NCBI GenBank assembly: GCA_002457065.1
Contig: NTKR01000001.1
Location: forward strand, 1 to 64,000
Source: an alpha proteobacterium MED-G10
Lineage (GTDB): Bacteria; Pseudomonadota; Alphaproteobacteria; Methylaequorales; Methylaequoraceae
Direction: 5' to 3'
Length of the DNA stretch: 64,000 nt
This document shows, piece after piece, positions 37,194-46,480 of this stretch. Under the pieces are notes generated by a model. It saw only the letters and a list, made by a program, of their open reading frames with translations, was not told where the DNA came from and did not search any database. How positions within the stretch are numbered: the first letter of the stretch is position 1; the number at the start of each line of letters is the position of its first letter. The position numbers were made by a program, and so were the translations under genes.

Positions 37194-39791
37194 TTACTTT
37201 TTAAGGAGAATAAGATTTTCCTCAGCTTCTTTAAGCTTACTCTTATTTTCATTTACAATTTTAACAGGAGCGTTAGAAATAAAATTTTTGTTACTAAGTT
37301 TATTTTTGAAAAATTTTACTTCTTCCTCGTAAAATTTTATTTTCTTTGCTTTTTCGATATTTGTACTTTCTACATCATTTTGTGAGTGAATAATAAATTT
37401 TATTCCTGATGAAATAAAGTCGATGTTGTCTTTTGTTTTAATGTCATATTCCAGTGAACTCAAATTAAAGAAAGAAATTATTAATTCTTTGTTACTTTCT
37501 ATCCATTTAACTTTTTTAGAATTAACAATAACTAAACTTATAGTTTGTTTTTTTCCTTCAGTTATTGATCTTAGGTTTCTAAGAAGCTGAATAATTTTTT
37601 TAAATTCAGCAACCTTTGATTTTTGAACCAACTTTGATTTGACGGTTACAAACTTATTATCAAATAAACTTTTTGTGGTGTATCCCAAATCCTTAGATAT
37701 TTTTTCAGATACAAAAGGTATTATAGGATTAATTAGATTTAAAATATTTGCAAAGATAAAATTAAAGTTATAAGAAATTTCATAAAAGTTTTTTTTATCT
37801 TTTAAGTAAATTTTAGATAATTCAATATAAATATCGCAAAAATCATTCCAAATGAAATGATAAAGCTCTTTGACTAAAAGATTAAATTTATAATTTTTTA
37901 AGTGTTTGATAACAATTTGCTGTGTTTGATTTAATCTTTCTAGTATCCAATCATTAATAATAAGTTTATTTTTTTTTAAGCTATGTTTATTTGTTTCTGA
38001 GAATTTATGAAACTGCGAGAATCTTGCAGCATTCCAAAGTTTAGTTATGAAATTTCTGCTATTTTCGACTAGTTTATTAGACAATTTTATATCTCTACCT
38101 TGAGTAGATAAATTCACTAAAGTAAATCTTAATGCATCAGCACCATAAATATTTATTAAATCTAGTGGGTCAATTACATTACCCTTTGATTTTGACATTT
38201 TATTTCCCTTTTCATCTCTTACCAACGGATGAATATAAACATTTTTAAAGGGAACTTTTTTCATAAAATATGAGCCCATCATAACCATCCTCGCAACCCA
38301 AAAAAAGATTATATCAAATCCTGTAACTAAAACATTTGTGGGATAAAATTTTTTTAGGAATTCATTTTTTTTTGGCCAACCCAGTGTTGAGAATGGCCAT
38401 AGTGCCGATGAAAACCACGTGTCCAAGACATCCTCATCTTGATGAGATATATATTCATTTGGCTTTTTTTTCTTTAAAATTTCTCTGGCATTCTTTTCAT
38501 TCAAAGCTGCTACTTTGAAACCTTTATTAGAATACCAAACTGGAATTCTATGTCCCCACCAGATTTGTCTCGAAATACACCAAGGTTCAATGTTTTTAAC
38601 CCAATGCTTAAATGTTTTCATCCAAGATGATGGAAAAAAAACAAGTTGATTATTTTTAATAATCTTTTCTACATGAATACAGAGTTTTTTTGAGTCAACA
38701 AACCACTGTAAAGTCATAAAAGGCTCAATTACTGCTCCACTTCTATCACCAACGGGAATAGTCATCTTTTGATCTATTTCTTTTTCTATCAAACCAAGGT
38801 TTTTTAAAGAATGGAGTAACTTTTTTCTAGCTGTATTTCTATCTAATCCAATAAAATCATTGCTAGCATTTTCATTTAATTTCGCATTTTTATCAAAGAT
38901 ATTAACAAATTCTAAATTATGTCTTTTGCCAACTAAAAAATCGTTAAAATCATGTGCAGGTGTTATTTTTACAGCTCCCGATCCTTTTTCTGGGTCAGCA
39001 TATTCATCTGCTATTATAGGAATTTGTTTATTTTTAAAAGGAATTATTGCAAATCTTCCAATAAAATCTTTTAGTTTTTTATTTTTAGGATGAATTGCTA
39101 TTGCAGTATCACCAAACATAGTTTCTGGCCTAGTTGTTGCTACTGTTAAGTACTTTTCACTATCTTGGATTTTGTATTTAATATACCATAGTTTGCCGTT
39201 AATTTCTTTCTGGTTAACCTCAAGGTCAGATACTGCTGTTTCCAGAACGGGATCCCAATTAACCAGTCGGTTATCTTGGTAAATAAGGTTGTTATTAAAT
39301 AAATCAATAAATACTTTTTTTACAGATTCACTTAAACCTTCATCCAATGTAAACCTGCTAATTGACCAATCAACAGCTGTACCTAATTTGTTTAGTTGAT
39401 CAATAATTTTATTTCCAGAAATTTCTTTCCATTCCCAAATCTTTGCCAAAAATTTTTCTCTACCAATACTTTTTTTTGATAATCCGTGCTCATTATTAAG
39501 TTTTTTTTCAACAATTATTTCAGTAGCAATCCCTGCGTGATCTGTTCCGGGTTGCCATAGAACATTCTTCCCTAGTTTCTTATAATATCTTACTAAAATA
39601 TCTTGAAGTGTAAAAGTAAGCGCGTGTCCCATATGTAGGCTTCCAGTCACATTTGGAGGTGGCATCATTAAACAAAAAGGTTTTTCTTTTTGTGAATTTT
39701 TAAATTTAAAGACATTATCATTCTTCCAATTTAAAATTAAATTTTCTTCTGTTTCCTTAAAAGGGAATCTTTTTTCTAGTTCATTGTTCAT
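37194..39791 (-). CDS. valS: Valine--tRNA ligase
   Basis: ValRS (865 residues from the chosen ATG) has the class I HIGH motif in PPPNVTGSLHMGHAL and KMSKS in GNKMSKSKGNVIDP, an editing domain with TTRPETMFGD, and a C-terminal coiled coil. The chosen start at 39791 (MNNELEKRF) overlaps the tolC stop as ATGA; a longer frame six codons upstream is less likely. The order pcm2-tolC-valS is alphaproteobacterial, though popZ, often between tolC and valS, is missing. Confidence 0.96.
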   Translation of the reverse strand: MNNELEKRFPFKETEENLILNWKNDNVFKFKNSQKEKPFCLMMPPPNVTGSLHMGHALTFTLQDILVRYYKKLGKNVLWQPGTDHAGIATEIIVEKKLNNEHGLSKKSIGREKFLAKIWEWKEISGNKIIDQLNKLGTAVDWSISRFTLDEGLSESVKKVFIDLFNNNLIYQDNRLVNWDPVLETAVSDLEVNQKEINGKLWYIKYKIQDSEKYLTVATTRPETMFGDTAIAIHPKNKKLKDFIGRFAIIPFKNKQIPIIADEYADPEKGSGAVKITPAHDFNDFLVGKRHNLEFVNIFDKNAKLNENASNDFIGLDRNTARKKLLHSLKNLGLIEKEIDQKMTIPVGDRSGAVIEPFMTLQWFVDSKKLCIHVEKIIKNNQLVFFPSSWMKTFKHWVKNIEPWCISRQIWWGHRIPVWYSNKGFKVAALNEKNAREILKKKKPNEYISHQDEDVLDTWFSSALWPFSTLGWPKKNEFLKKFYPTNVLVTGFDIIFFWVARMVMMGSYFMKKVPFKNVYIHPLVRDEKGNKMSKSKGNVIDPLDLINIYGADALRFTLVNLSTQGRDIKLSNKLVENSRNFITKLWNAARFSQFHKFSETNKHSLKKNKLIINDWILERLNQTQQIVIKHLKNYKFNLLVKELYHFIWNDFCDIYIELSKIYLKDKKNFYEISYNFNFIFANILNLINPIIPFVSEKISKDLGYTTKSLFDNKFVTVKSKLVQKSKVAEFKKIIQLLRNLRSITEGKKQTISLVIVNSKKVKWIESNKELIISFFNLSSLEYDIKTKDNIDFISSGIKFIIHSQNDVESTNIEKAKKIKFYEEEVKFFKNKLSNKNFISNAPVKIVNENKSKLKEAEENLILLKK

Positions 39792-41146
39792 TCGATAATA
39801 TCCAACCACCTCTTTTTAACTTTATTATAATTTTTTTCATCATCAAAAATTTCAACATTTAAGCTAAGGTCTTTTGCATTCAATTTTCCTATAAAAAACA
39901 TAACTTCGTAATAAGAAATGAAATAGTCTTTGTATGCTTTGATAAGATCAAGTTCTGATTCAAGAAGTTCCTGTTCACCATCTAAAACATCTAATGTCGT
40001 TCTCTCGCCGAGTTGAAATTCTTGTTTTAATCCATCTAAATAAATCTTATTTGATTCAATCTGTTTTTTATATGCAATTATTCTTGAAAAAGAGTAATCA
40101 TAAGATGACTTTGACGAGACAATACTAGCAGTAAGATTTTCAGTTTCTAATTTTAACAACTCTTGTTGTGCAAAAAGCTTTTCCTTGGCTTCTCTAATTT
40201 TTGAAGAAGCCATTCCTGACTGATAAATTGGTATATCAACTTTTGCAAAAGCAGACAAAACTTCTCTTTCACTATCTGTCCTAAAATAACCCTGATTAAT
40301 TTTAGCCTCAGCCTCAAGTTTCAAGGAAGGAAGTCTTTTTCTTTTTAAAGAAGATATTTCGTTTTTTAAAGACGCTAAAGTAAATCCAACACTTCGAATC
40401 TTAGGATTATTATTTTTTCCCTCAGCAATTAAATCTTCCTCATCAAATTGTTTTTCTTCAAGTGGAATAATTATTTCTGGATTAGTTGGACTTACTCCAA
40501 AAATTGATAAGTATTTTGCTTTTATTGAGTTTATTATATTTAGTGATTCCATCAACTCTGACTCAGCTAATGTAAATCTAGCTTCGGATATTGAAACATC
40601 TGTCAGTGTTACTTCTCCTATCTCAAATTGTTCTTTTGTGAGCTCTAGTTGTCTTTTTAAAACTTCAACGTTTTTTTCTTTAACTTTTAAGTTTGATTTT
40701 TCTGTTGCTAAGTCAGCATAAAGTTTTATAGCTTCAAGAAAAACTTCCTGCTCAACATTTTTTAAATTACTTCTTTGAGATAATATTTCATTTTTTGCAA
40801 CCTTAATTTTACTTAAACTACTTCCTCCCTCAAAGATACTTTGAGAAACAACAACACCTTTATTCGTTTCAGTTCTTATGCCATCGGAGGTGATATTAAA
40901 GCCTTCGGAATTTGTATCAACCTTACCTTTTTGATAGTAACCTCTAATTTCTGGTCTAAACTCTGACAAAGCCATTGGCATTAACTCGTCCTTTACCATA
41001 AGATTTTTTCTTTCGTACTTAAGTTTAGGATTAAAAATATATAATTTCTGTAGTGAATTAGATAAATCTTGGCTTATATAGATTTCTGTGCTCAATACTC
41101 GAGAGTCAATAAAGAAAATAAAAAATAATAAAATAAGTTTTTTCAT
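39788..41146 (-). CDS. tolC: TolC family outer-membrane efflux protein
   Basis: This 452-residue protein has a signal peptide (about residues 1-19) and two homologous outer-membrane efflux halves of long alpha helices (about 30-230 and 250-440), ending with the LDVLDGEQELLESELDL motif that marks TolC family members. It forms the trimeric exit duct for type I secretion and RND or ABC efflux. It overlaps valS by 4 nt and follows the Pcm-like gene after 9 nt. A membrane-fusion adaptor lies at the far end of the window. Confidence 0.92.
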   Translation of the reverse strand: MKKLILLFFIFFIDSRVLSTEIYISQDLSNSLQKLYIFNPKLKYERKNLMVKDELMPMALSEFRPEIRGYYQKGKVDTNSEGFNITSDGIRTETNKGVVVSQSIFEGGSSLSKIKVAKNEILSQRSNLKNVEQEVFLEAIKLYADLATEKSNLKVKEKNVEVLKRQLELTKEQFEIGEVTLTDVSISEARFTLAESELMESLNIINSIKAKYLSIFGVSPTNPEIIIPLEEKQFDEEDLIAEGKNNNPKIRSVGFTLASLKNEISSLKRKRLPSLKLEAEAKINQGYFRTDSEREVLSAFAKVDIPIYQSGMASSKIREAKEKLFAQQELLKLETENLTASIVSSKSSYDYSFSRIIAYKKQIESNKIYLDGLKQEFQLGERTTLDVLDGEQELLESELDLIKAYKDYFISYYEVMFFIGKLNAKDLSLNVEIFDDEKNYNKVKKRWLDIIE

Positions 41147-41155
41147 AAAACTAAC

Positions 41156-41803
41156 TTAGATTATAGTATCTAATGAATCTTTTAGACTTGTATTGAAAAA
41201 CTTTTCTATTGATAGGTTCGATTCTATCTTCAATGCTCTTACAAAATCTCCGATGTAGTCCTCATTTTTTAAAATTACAAATATTTCTCCTTTACTTTTT
41301 AATTGTTTAACCAGATGAGAAGGTATGGATTTTACTGACCCTTCGATAAATATTTTATCGTAAGGAGCATTTTTGCTTAGACCTTGAGATAGTTCTTTTT
41401 TAAAAAAAATTGAACAATTAAGGATATTTAAATCATTAATGTTTTTAGATGCAATCTCTGTTATTTCTTTATCATTGTCTATTCCAAATACATAATTTAC
41501 CATCTTAGAAACAACGGCCAAAGAATAACCAGTTAAACAACCGATAAATAAAATTTTGTCATCTTTATTAAAGTTACATCTATCTAACATTTTTGCCACA
41601 ATGAAAGTTTTCATCATAAATCTATTTTTAGATATTTTTATTTCAGCATCACTGTATGTAAGGTCATATTGCTCTTTTGGAACAAAATTCTCTTTTTTTA
41701 CATTATAAAAAGCATCAATCAACTCTTTATTTTTTACATTATTTGGAAGAATTTGATTCTTTACCATATTTAATCTTGCTTTTTGAAAAAATTTATCGTG
41801 CAT
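41156..41803 (-). CDS. Pcm-like methyltransferase-fold protein (degenerate)
   Basis: This 215-residue protein belongs to the Pcm-related family that recurs just upstream of tolC in alphaproteobacteria. The N-terminal R-MV-NQ helix and the fold are retained, but the SAM motif I reads FIGCLTGYS in place of the G-TGSGY of active Pcm. It may bind SAM poorly or have another role. It is distinct from the active-looking pcm at 24844-25491. Confidence 0.8.
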   Translation of the reverse strand: MHDKFFQKARLNMVKNQILPNNVKNKELIDAFYNVKKENFVPKEQYDLTYSDAEIKISKNRFMMKTFIVAKMLDRCNFNKDDKILFIGCLTGYSLAVVSKMVNYVFGIDNDKEITEIASKNINDLNILNCSIFFKKELSQGLSKNAPYDKIFIEGSVKSIPSHLVKQLKSKGEIFVILKNEDYIGDFVRALKIESNLSIEKFFNTSLKDSLDTII

Positions 41804-41830
41804 TTTTTTTAGTTAATGTATAAGTATTGC

Positions 41831-41836
41831 TATAAT
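41831..41836 (+). promoter_or_regulatory. Candidate -10 element for tRNA-Cys
   Basis: A perfect TATAAT lies 44 nt before the tRNA-Cys 5' end. The -35 region is poor (TTAGTT-like). A short leader processed by RNase P would be expected. AT-rich context weakens the call. Confidence 0.35.
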
Positions 41837-41879
41837 ATATTTAGTATTAATATTTATTACAATAGATTAGAAATTTAAT

Positions 41880-41953
41880 GGTGCGGTGGCGGAGAGGCTA
41901 CGCACCGGCCTGCAAAGCCGAGTACACCGGTTCGAATCCGGTCCGCACCTCCA
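41880..41953 (+). tRNA. tRNA-Cys (anticodon GCA)
   Basis: Acceptor GGTGCGG pairs with CCGCACC, the anticodon loop CTGCAAA gives GCA, the T-arm has GTTCGAAT, and CCA is encoded. The D-arm GGCGGAGAGGCTAC is usual for tRNA-Cys. tRNA-Asn follows 52 nt downstream with its own promoter-like sequence. Confidence 0.97.
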
Positions 41954-41966
41954 AAAAATAAATGTT

Positions 41967-41994
41967 TTTACAAATTAAAAAATTAAACTATTAT
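41967..41994 (+). promoter_or_regulatory. Candidate promoter of tRNA-Asn
   Basis: TTTACA (41967-41972) and TATTAT (41989-41994) are separated by 16 nt, and transcription would start a few bases before the mature tRNA-Asn 5' end at 42006. This is the most convincing sigma-70-like promoter I can place in the window. Confidence 0.45.
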
Positions 41995-42005
41995 AGCTCT
42001 AATTT

Positions 42006-42081
42006 TCCGGCGTAGCTCAGTTGGTAGAGCAAGCGACTGTTAATCGCTGGGTCACAGGTTCGAGTCCTGTCGCCGGAGCCA
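42006..42081 (+). tRNA. tRNA-Asn (anticodon GTT)
   Basis: A 76-nt cloverleaf: acceptor TCCGGCG pairs with CGCCGGA, the D-arm holds AGCTCAGTTGGTAGAGC, the anticodon loop CTGTTAA gives GTT, the T-arm has GTTCGAGT, and discriminator G is followed by encoded CCA. Confidence 0.98.
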
Positions 42082-42118
42082 TCATAATAATAAACGTTTA
42101 TAAGTTATCGCAAAGTTT

Positions 42119-43045
42119 ATGGTTAAAGTCAGTTTCGTTTGTCCTATTTTTAATAAATCCAAATATTTAAAAGATGTGCTTAATGCACTTAATAAACAGA
42201 CAGGAAATTTTGAAAAAGAATTCATTTTTGTCAATGACGGCTCATCAGATAATTCATTAGAATTACTCAAATCTTTGACAAAAGGTTGGAAAAATAAAAA
42301 AATTTTAAGTCAAAAAAATAAAGGTCCAGCAAGTGCTACTCAGCGAGGCATAGATTTTTCTACTGGGGATTACATTAAATTAGTTGGTGGAGACGATGTA
42401 TTGTCGCCTAACTGTACAAAAACACTATTAGATGTTTTAAGACAAAGTAATGCTGTTGCTGTTTTTAGTCGTTACAAATTAGTTGAAAATATAAAAAAAT
42501 TTGATTTTGAAAATAAACCTCTTCAAAATTTAAGAGTTTTAAAAGATCCCCTTCAAAAAACTATCTTATCTAGTTACTCTGGAACGTCTCCTAACCTTTA
42601 TTGTAGAAAAACAATTGAAAAATCTGGGGGGTGTGATCTCAGACTTTTCATTGAAGATTTTTCTTTAGTTCTTGGACTTTCAAAACTTGGAAAATTTAGT
42701 TTTATTGATAACGTCACTTCAATAGGTCCAGCTGACGATCCAAATAGAATTATGTTAGGAAAACAAACACAACTAATCCATGACTTTAACGCAGCACTTT
42801 ATTATTTCTTTATTGAAAATGATTCACTGCCTAGTAATCTAAAAAAATTAGCCTGTTTAAAGGCTATCGGAAGAGCAGAAAAATGGGCCAGAAGGATTAA
42901 AAATCAATCTTTTTTTAATAAAATGAACCTTCTTAAACTTAAACTCTATATAGGTGACAAAAATTATTTAAAATTCCTTAAAATGTCATGTTTATTTTTT
43001 TACGATGACTTTAATGATGAAAAAATAAGATATAAGATTTCTTAG
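42119..43045 (+). CDS. Glycosyltransferase family 2
   Basis: This 308-residue protein has the GT-A fold signature of family 2: VSFVCPIFNKSKYL at the N-terminus, FVNDGSSDNS (about residue 38), and GGDDVLSP, the metal/sugar-nucleotide site in DxD position (about 90). No membrane helix is evident, so it is probably cytoplasmic or peripheral. It would add a sugar to a surface polymer or lipid; the donor and acceptor cannot be inferred. It follows tRNA-Asn and converges end to end with the ABC-2 permease gene. Confidence 0.88.
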   Translation: MVKVSFVCPIFNKSKYLKDVLNALNKQTGNFEKEFIFVNDGSSDNSLELLKSLTKGWKNKKILSQKNKGPASATQRGIDFSTGDYIKLVGGDDVLSPNCTKTLLDVLRQSNAVAVFSRYKLVENIKKFDFENKPLQNLRVLKDPLQKTILSSYSGTSPNLYCRKTIEKSGGCDLRLFIEDFSLVLGLSKLGKFSFIDNVTSIGPADDPNRIMLGKQTQLIHDFNAALYYFFIENDSLPSNLKKLACLKAIGRAEKWARRIKNQSFFNKMNLLKLKLYIGDKNYLKFLKMSCLFFYDDFNDEKIRYKIS

Positions 43046-43837
43046 TTATTCACCTTGATTTATTAAAATTCCGTGTTTTCTTGAGGATTTTATCATCAAC
43101 ATAAAAAAGAGAATTGAAGAACTCAAATATAAAAAGTTAAGTAATAAAATCTTGCTTAAGTTCTTAAAGTCAATTATTTGTTCTATAAGAATCATTCTCA
43201 TAGATTCAAAAACGTAAACTGGTGGAAGAAGTTGAGAAATCTTTTGCATTATTGGAGGAAGTGAATCTAACGGATAGTAAACGCAAGAAAAGGGTAATAA
43301 GATAAATATAATTGCCCAAGCCAACTCTTCAAAAGAATGACCATACCTTAGAACTAGCCCAGATACTATAAATCCTATAGACCATCCTATGGCTATAAGA
43401 TTAAAAAAAAAGAAAATCAAATAAAAACCCATTTCAAAAAGATGAAAATTAAAAAAATAATTTGCCAAAAAAACTGCTGGAGTGAGACCAACCAAAGTTC
43501 TTAATGCACTTATTATTATTAGGCTTGAAACAAGCTCATACTCTTTAAGTGGGGTAATAAATAAATTAGTTAAGTTTCTAGACCATATTTCTTCTAAAAA
43601 AGACATCGTTAAACCTAATTGTCCTCGAAATAAAACATCCCAGAGAACAACAGCAGATAAAATTATACTTAATACATTAAAAACAGAAGATGAATTATTC
43701 TGAATCAAGAAATTGCTAAAAAAACCCCAAAATAATATTTGTACAGAAGGCCAATAAAAAATACTCAATAACCTTGGAAAAGAACCAAAAGATATAGTTT
43801 TATATCTAATTATTAGTGCAAATATTCTTCCAAACAT
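43046..43837 (-). CDS. ABC-2 type transporter permease
   Basis: This 263-residue protein has six predicted membrane helices in ABC-2 order, with the C-terminal LPPVYVFESMRMI segment typical of exporters of drugs, polysaccharides or lipids. Its ATG overlaps the stop of the upstream ATPase gene (TAATG). It abuts the GT2 gene on the opposite strand. Substrate is unknown. Confidence 0.87.
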   Translation of the reverse strand: MFGRIFALIIRYKTISFGSFPRLLSIFYWPSVQILFWGFFSNFLIQNNSSSVFNVLSIILSAVVLWDVLFRGQLGLTMSFLEEIWSRNLTNLFITPLKEYELVSSLIIISALRTLVGLTPAVFLANYFFNFHLFEMGFYLIFFFFNLIAIGWSIGFIVSGLVLRYGHSFEELAWAIIFILLPFSCVYYPLDSLPPIMQKISQLLPPVYVFESMRMILIEQIIDFKNLSKILLLNFLYLSSSILFFMLMIKSSRKHGILINQGE

Positions 43838-44544
43838 TAGCCTTGCCCTAAAAAAAATTCTTCAAGTGAAGAATACTTGTTTTTTTGTAATAAAAATTCA
43901 AGATTACCATGCGAATCAATTTCTCCTGATTTAAGTAATATGATTTCAGAACATATACTTTGAATCTCATCTAAATTATGAGATGTAATAATTATTGATG
44001 ACTTATGTAATCTTTTATAATTAACTAAAAAATCCCTGATAAAAATTGAAGTTTCCGGATCCAATGATGCTGTTGGTTCATCAAGTAAAAGAAGTTTTGG
44101 TGTATTTAACAGTGCTTTACACAAATTTACTTTTGTTTTTTGTCCAGCAGACAAAGACCCATAATTTTTCTTTAACAAATCATTCATTTGAAGGTTTTTA
44201 GCTAAATCATCAATAACATCTTTAAAATACATTACTCCATATAACCTAGAATAAAAAAAAAGATTTTGTTGAACAGTCATTTTTTTTGGGAGGTCAATGT
44301 AAGGACTCTGGAAATTTATTTTTTTAAGTATTTCATTTTTATATTTTTTAAGATTTTTCCCAAAAACATTTATCTCACCAGATGAAGGTGAAATCAGACC
44401 CATTAACATTCCTAGTAGTGTAGTTTTTCCAGCACCATTCTTTCCTAAAACTCCAACTATTGAATTATCAGTTACATTAAACGAAATATTCTTAATAATC
44501 ATCTTGTTATTAAAGCTTTTAAAAAGCTTAGAAACTTTTAACAT
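43837..44544 (-). CDS. ABC transporter ATP-binding protein (exporter type)
   Basis: This 235-residue ATPase has Walker A GKNGAGKTT (about residue 35), signature LSAGQKTKVNLCKAL (about 132), Walker B LLLDEPTASLD, and the H-loop in ITSHNLDE. LSAGQ replaces the usual LSGGQ, a common tolerated variant. It pairs with the ABC-2 permease to form one exporter. It diverges from cysK across 119 nt of AT-rich DNA. Confidence 0.93.
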   Translation of the reverse strand: MLKVSKLFKSFNNKMIIKNISFNVTDNSIVGVLGKNGAGKTTLLGMLMGLISPSSGEINVFGKNLKKYKNEILKKINFQSPYIDLPKKMTVQQNLFFYSRLYGVMYFKDVIDDLAKNLQMNDLLKKNYGSLSAGQKTKVNLCKALLNTPKLLLLDEPTASLDPETSIFIRDFLVNYKRLHKSSIIITSHNLDEIQSICSEIILLKSGEIDSHGNLEFLLQKNKYSSLEEFFLGQG

Positions 44545-44663
44545 AATACTTATGGATATTTAAATTCTATTACAATTTAACTGTTTAAATATTTATAATT
44601 TTTTATATATCATTATAAAGTAATAACATTACAATTAAAAAAAAATCTATAATTATCAATCAA

Positions 44664-45665
44664 ATGAAAAAAGTTTTATTAAAAAAAAATTTTAATGAAT
44701 GTATAGGTAACACTCCTCTTATAAAACTTAACAGGGCCTCAGAATTATCAGGAAACAACATATACGGAAAATGTGAGTTCTTGAATCCTGGAGGATCAGT
44801 GAAAGATCGACCAGCACTTCAAATAATTAAAGATGCATTAAATAAAAAAGTTATAACTAAAGGTGGAACAATTGTCGAAGGTACAGCTGGAAACACAGGT
44901 ATAGGCCTATGTCTCGTAGGAAATACATTTGGTATGAAATCAGAAATTGTAATGCCAAAAACTCAGAGTGAAGAAAAAAAAAAAATGCTTCAAATTTGTG
45001 GAGCAAACCTCCACTTAGTTGAGGCAGTTCCATACAAAAATCCAAAAAATTATGTTAGGTATTCAGAAACATTAGCCAAAAGTATAAAAAATGATAATGG
45101 TGTGCTTTGGGCGAATCAATTTGACAACCTTTCAAATAAAAAAGCCCATTATACTTCAACAGGCCCAGAAATATGGAGTCAACTTGAGGGTAAAGTCGAT
45201 GGCTTTATATGCTCAGTAGGAACGGGTGGGACACTTGCTGGGACATCTGAATATCTTAAAGAAAAAAATAAGAATGTTACTATTGGACTTGCAGACCCAT
45301 TTGGGTCTGCAATGTATAATTATTTTAAGAATGGAATACTTAAGTCCGAGGGCGATTCAATTACTGAAGGAATTGGTCAAGGAAGGATTACCAAAAATCT
45401 AGAGAATATAAAAATTGATGAAAGCTTTCAGATCTCGGATTTTGATGCATTACACATTGTTTTTAAAATGATTGCAGAGGAAGGTTTGATATTAGGAGGT
45501 TCTTCTGGAATCAATGTTATGGGTGCTATAATGTTAGGTAAAAAATTAGGTAAAAATAAGAATATTGTGACCATATTATGTGATTATGGAACAAAATACG
45601 AAAGTAAAATCTTCAATAAAAAATTTTTATTAGAAAAACAATTACCTATTCCTGAATGGTTATGA
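44664..45665 (+). CDS. cysK: Cysteine synthase (O-acetylserine sulfhydrylase family)
   Basis: This 333-residue PLP enzyme makes cysteine from O-acetylserine and sulfide. PLP-lysine is Lys47 in NPGGSVKDRPAL, the phosphate-binding loop is EGTAGNTGIGL, and GTGGTLAGTSEYL lies near residue 180. It is the first gene of an eight-gene plus-strand run and overlaps sseA by 4 nt. It might also be a CBS-like beta-replacement enzyme; the adjacent metC and sseA fit general cysteine and sulfur metabolism. Confidence 0.88.
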   Translation: MKKVLLKKNFNECIGNTPLIKLNRASELSGNNIYGKCEFLNPGGSVKDRPALQIIKDALNKKVITKGGTIVEGTAGNTGIGLCLVGNTFGMKSEIVMPKTQSEEKKKMLQICGANLHLVEAVPYKNPKNYVRYSETLAKSIKNDNGVLWANQFDNLSNKKAHYTSTGPEIWSQLEGKVDGFICSVGTGGTLAGTSEYLKEKNKNVTIGLADPFGSAMYNYFKNGILKSEGDSITEGIGQGRITKNLENIKIDESFQISDFDALHIVFKMIAEEGLILGGSSGINVMGAIMLGKKLGKNKNIVTILCDYGTKYESKIFNKKFLLEKQLPIPEWL

Positions 45666-46480
45666 ACAAAGAAAAAAATAACTTAATAAGCGCTTCAGAG
45701 CTTAAAAAAAAATTAAACAATAAAAAAATAAAAATCTTGGATGCTAGATGGTTTCTAGAAGATTCGCAAAAAGGGAAAAAACTATATGATAAACTGCATA
45801 TTCCTCAAGCCATTTTTTTTGATATAAACAATCTTTCTGATAAAACCTCAGACCTTCCTCATATGCTTCCTAAGAAAGAGATTTTTAAAAAATACTTAGA
45901 TGAAAATGGAATATCCAAAGAAAATGAAATTATAGTTTATGATCAAATCGGTTTTTTTTCCTCAGCAAGAGTATGGTTCATTTTTAAATATTTTAGTTTT
46001 GATAAAGTAAAGATTTTAAATGAAGGTTTTTTAATGTGGGAAAAAAAAAATTATCCAACAGACAATAAAATTCATAAGAAAGAAACTATAAAAAATAAAC
46101 TTACTGAAAATAAAGATTTTCTAGCAAACAAGGCCTTCATTGAAAAAAATATTAAAAGTAAAAATATTTTAGTTATAGATGCAAGATCTAAAAAAAGATT
46201 TCTTGGAATTGAAAAAGAACCAAGAAAGAATTTAAAATCTGGAAATATTCCAGGCAGCATTAATATTCCCTACTCATTATTATCCAAAAACGGTAAATTT
46301 TTAAATTATGGAGATCTTAGTAAAGTTTTTAATACTAAACTCAATTTAAAAAAACAAAAAATTATTTGTAGTTGTGGATCTGGTATAACTGCTTGCAATT
46401 TAATTTTTGCTTTAGATATTTTAGGTTATAATAATGTTAAACTTTACGATGGTTCTTGGGCAGAATGGGGAAAAAAATAA
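45662..46480 (+). CDS. sseA: 3-mercaptopyruvate sulfurtransferase-type rhodanese
   Basis: This protein of about 272 residues has tandem rhodanese domains (about 10-130 and 150-272). The catalytic loop CSCGSGITA, with Cys238, has the CGSG[V/I]TA form associated with mercaptopyruvate rather than thiosulfate as donor. The start at 45662 gives the common ATGA overlap with cysK; a start two codons upstream is equally open. It overlaps metC by 16 nt. Role: sulfur transfer in cysteine catabolism or detoxification. Confidence 0.88.
   Translation: MNKEKNNLISASELKKKLNNKKIKILDARWFLEDSQKGKKLYDKLHIPQAIFFDINNLSDKTSDLPHMLPKKEIFKKYLDENGISKENEIIVYDQIGFFSSARVWFIFKYFSFDKVKILNEGFLMWEKKNYPTDNKIHKKETIKNKLTENKDFLANKAFIEKNIKSKNILVIDARSKKRFLGIEKEPRKNLKSGNIPGSINIPYSLLSKNGKFLNYGDLSKVFNTKLNLKKQKIICSCGSGITACNLIFALDILGYNNVKLYDGSWAEWGKK

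Noticed and set aside
41880-42081. The tRNA-Cys/tRNA-Asn pair as an integration site
   Set aside because: No integrase, duplicated tRNA 3' end or composition shift is visible beside either tRNA.
44545-44663. A sulfur-responsive riboswitch upstream of cysK
   Set aside because: The 119-nt divergent gap is nearly all A and T with no SAM- or other riboswitch-like conserved core.
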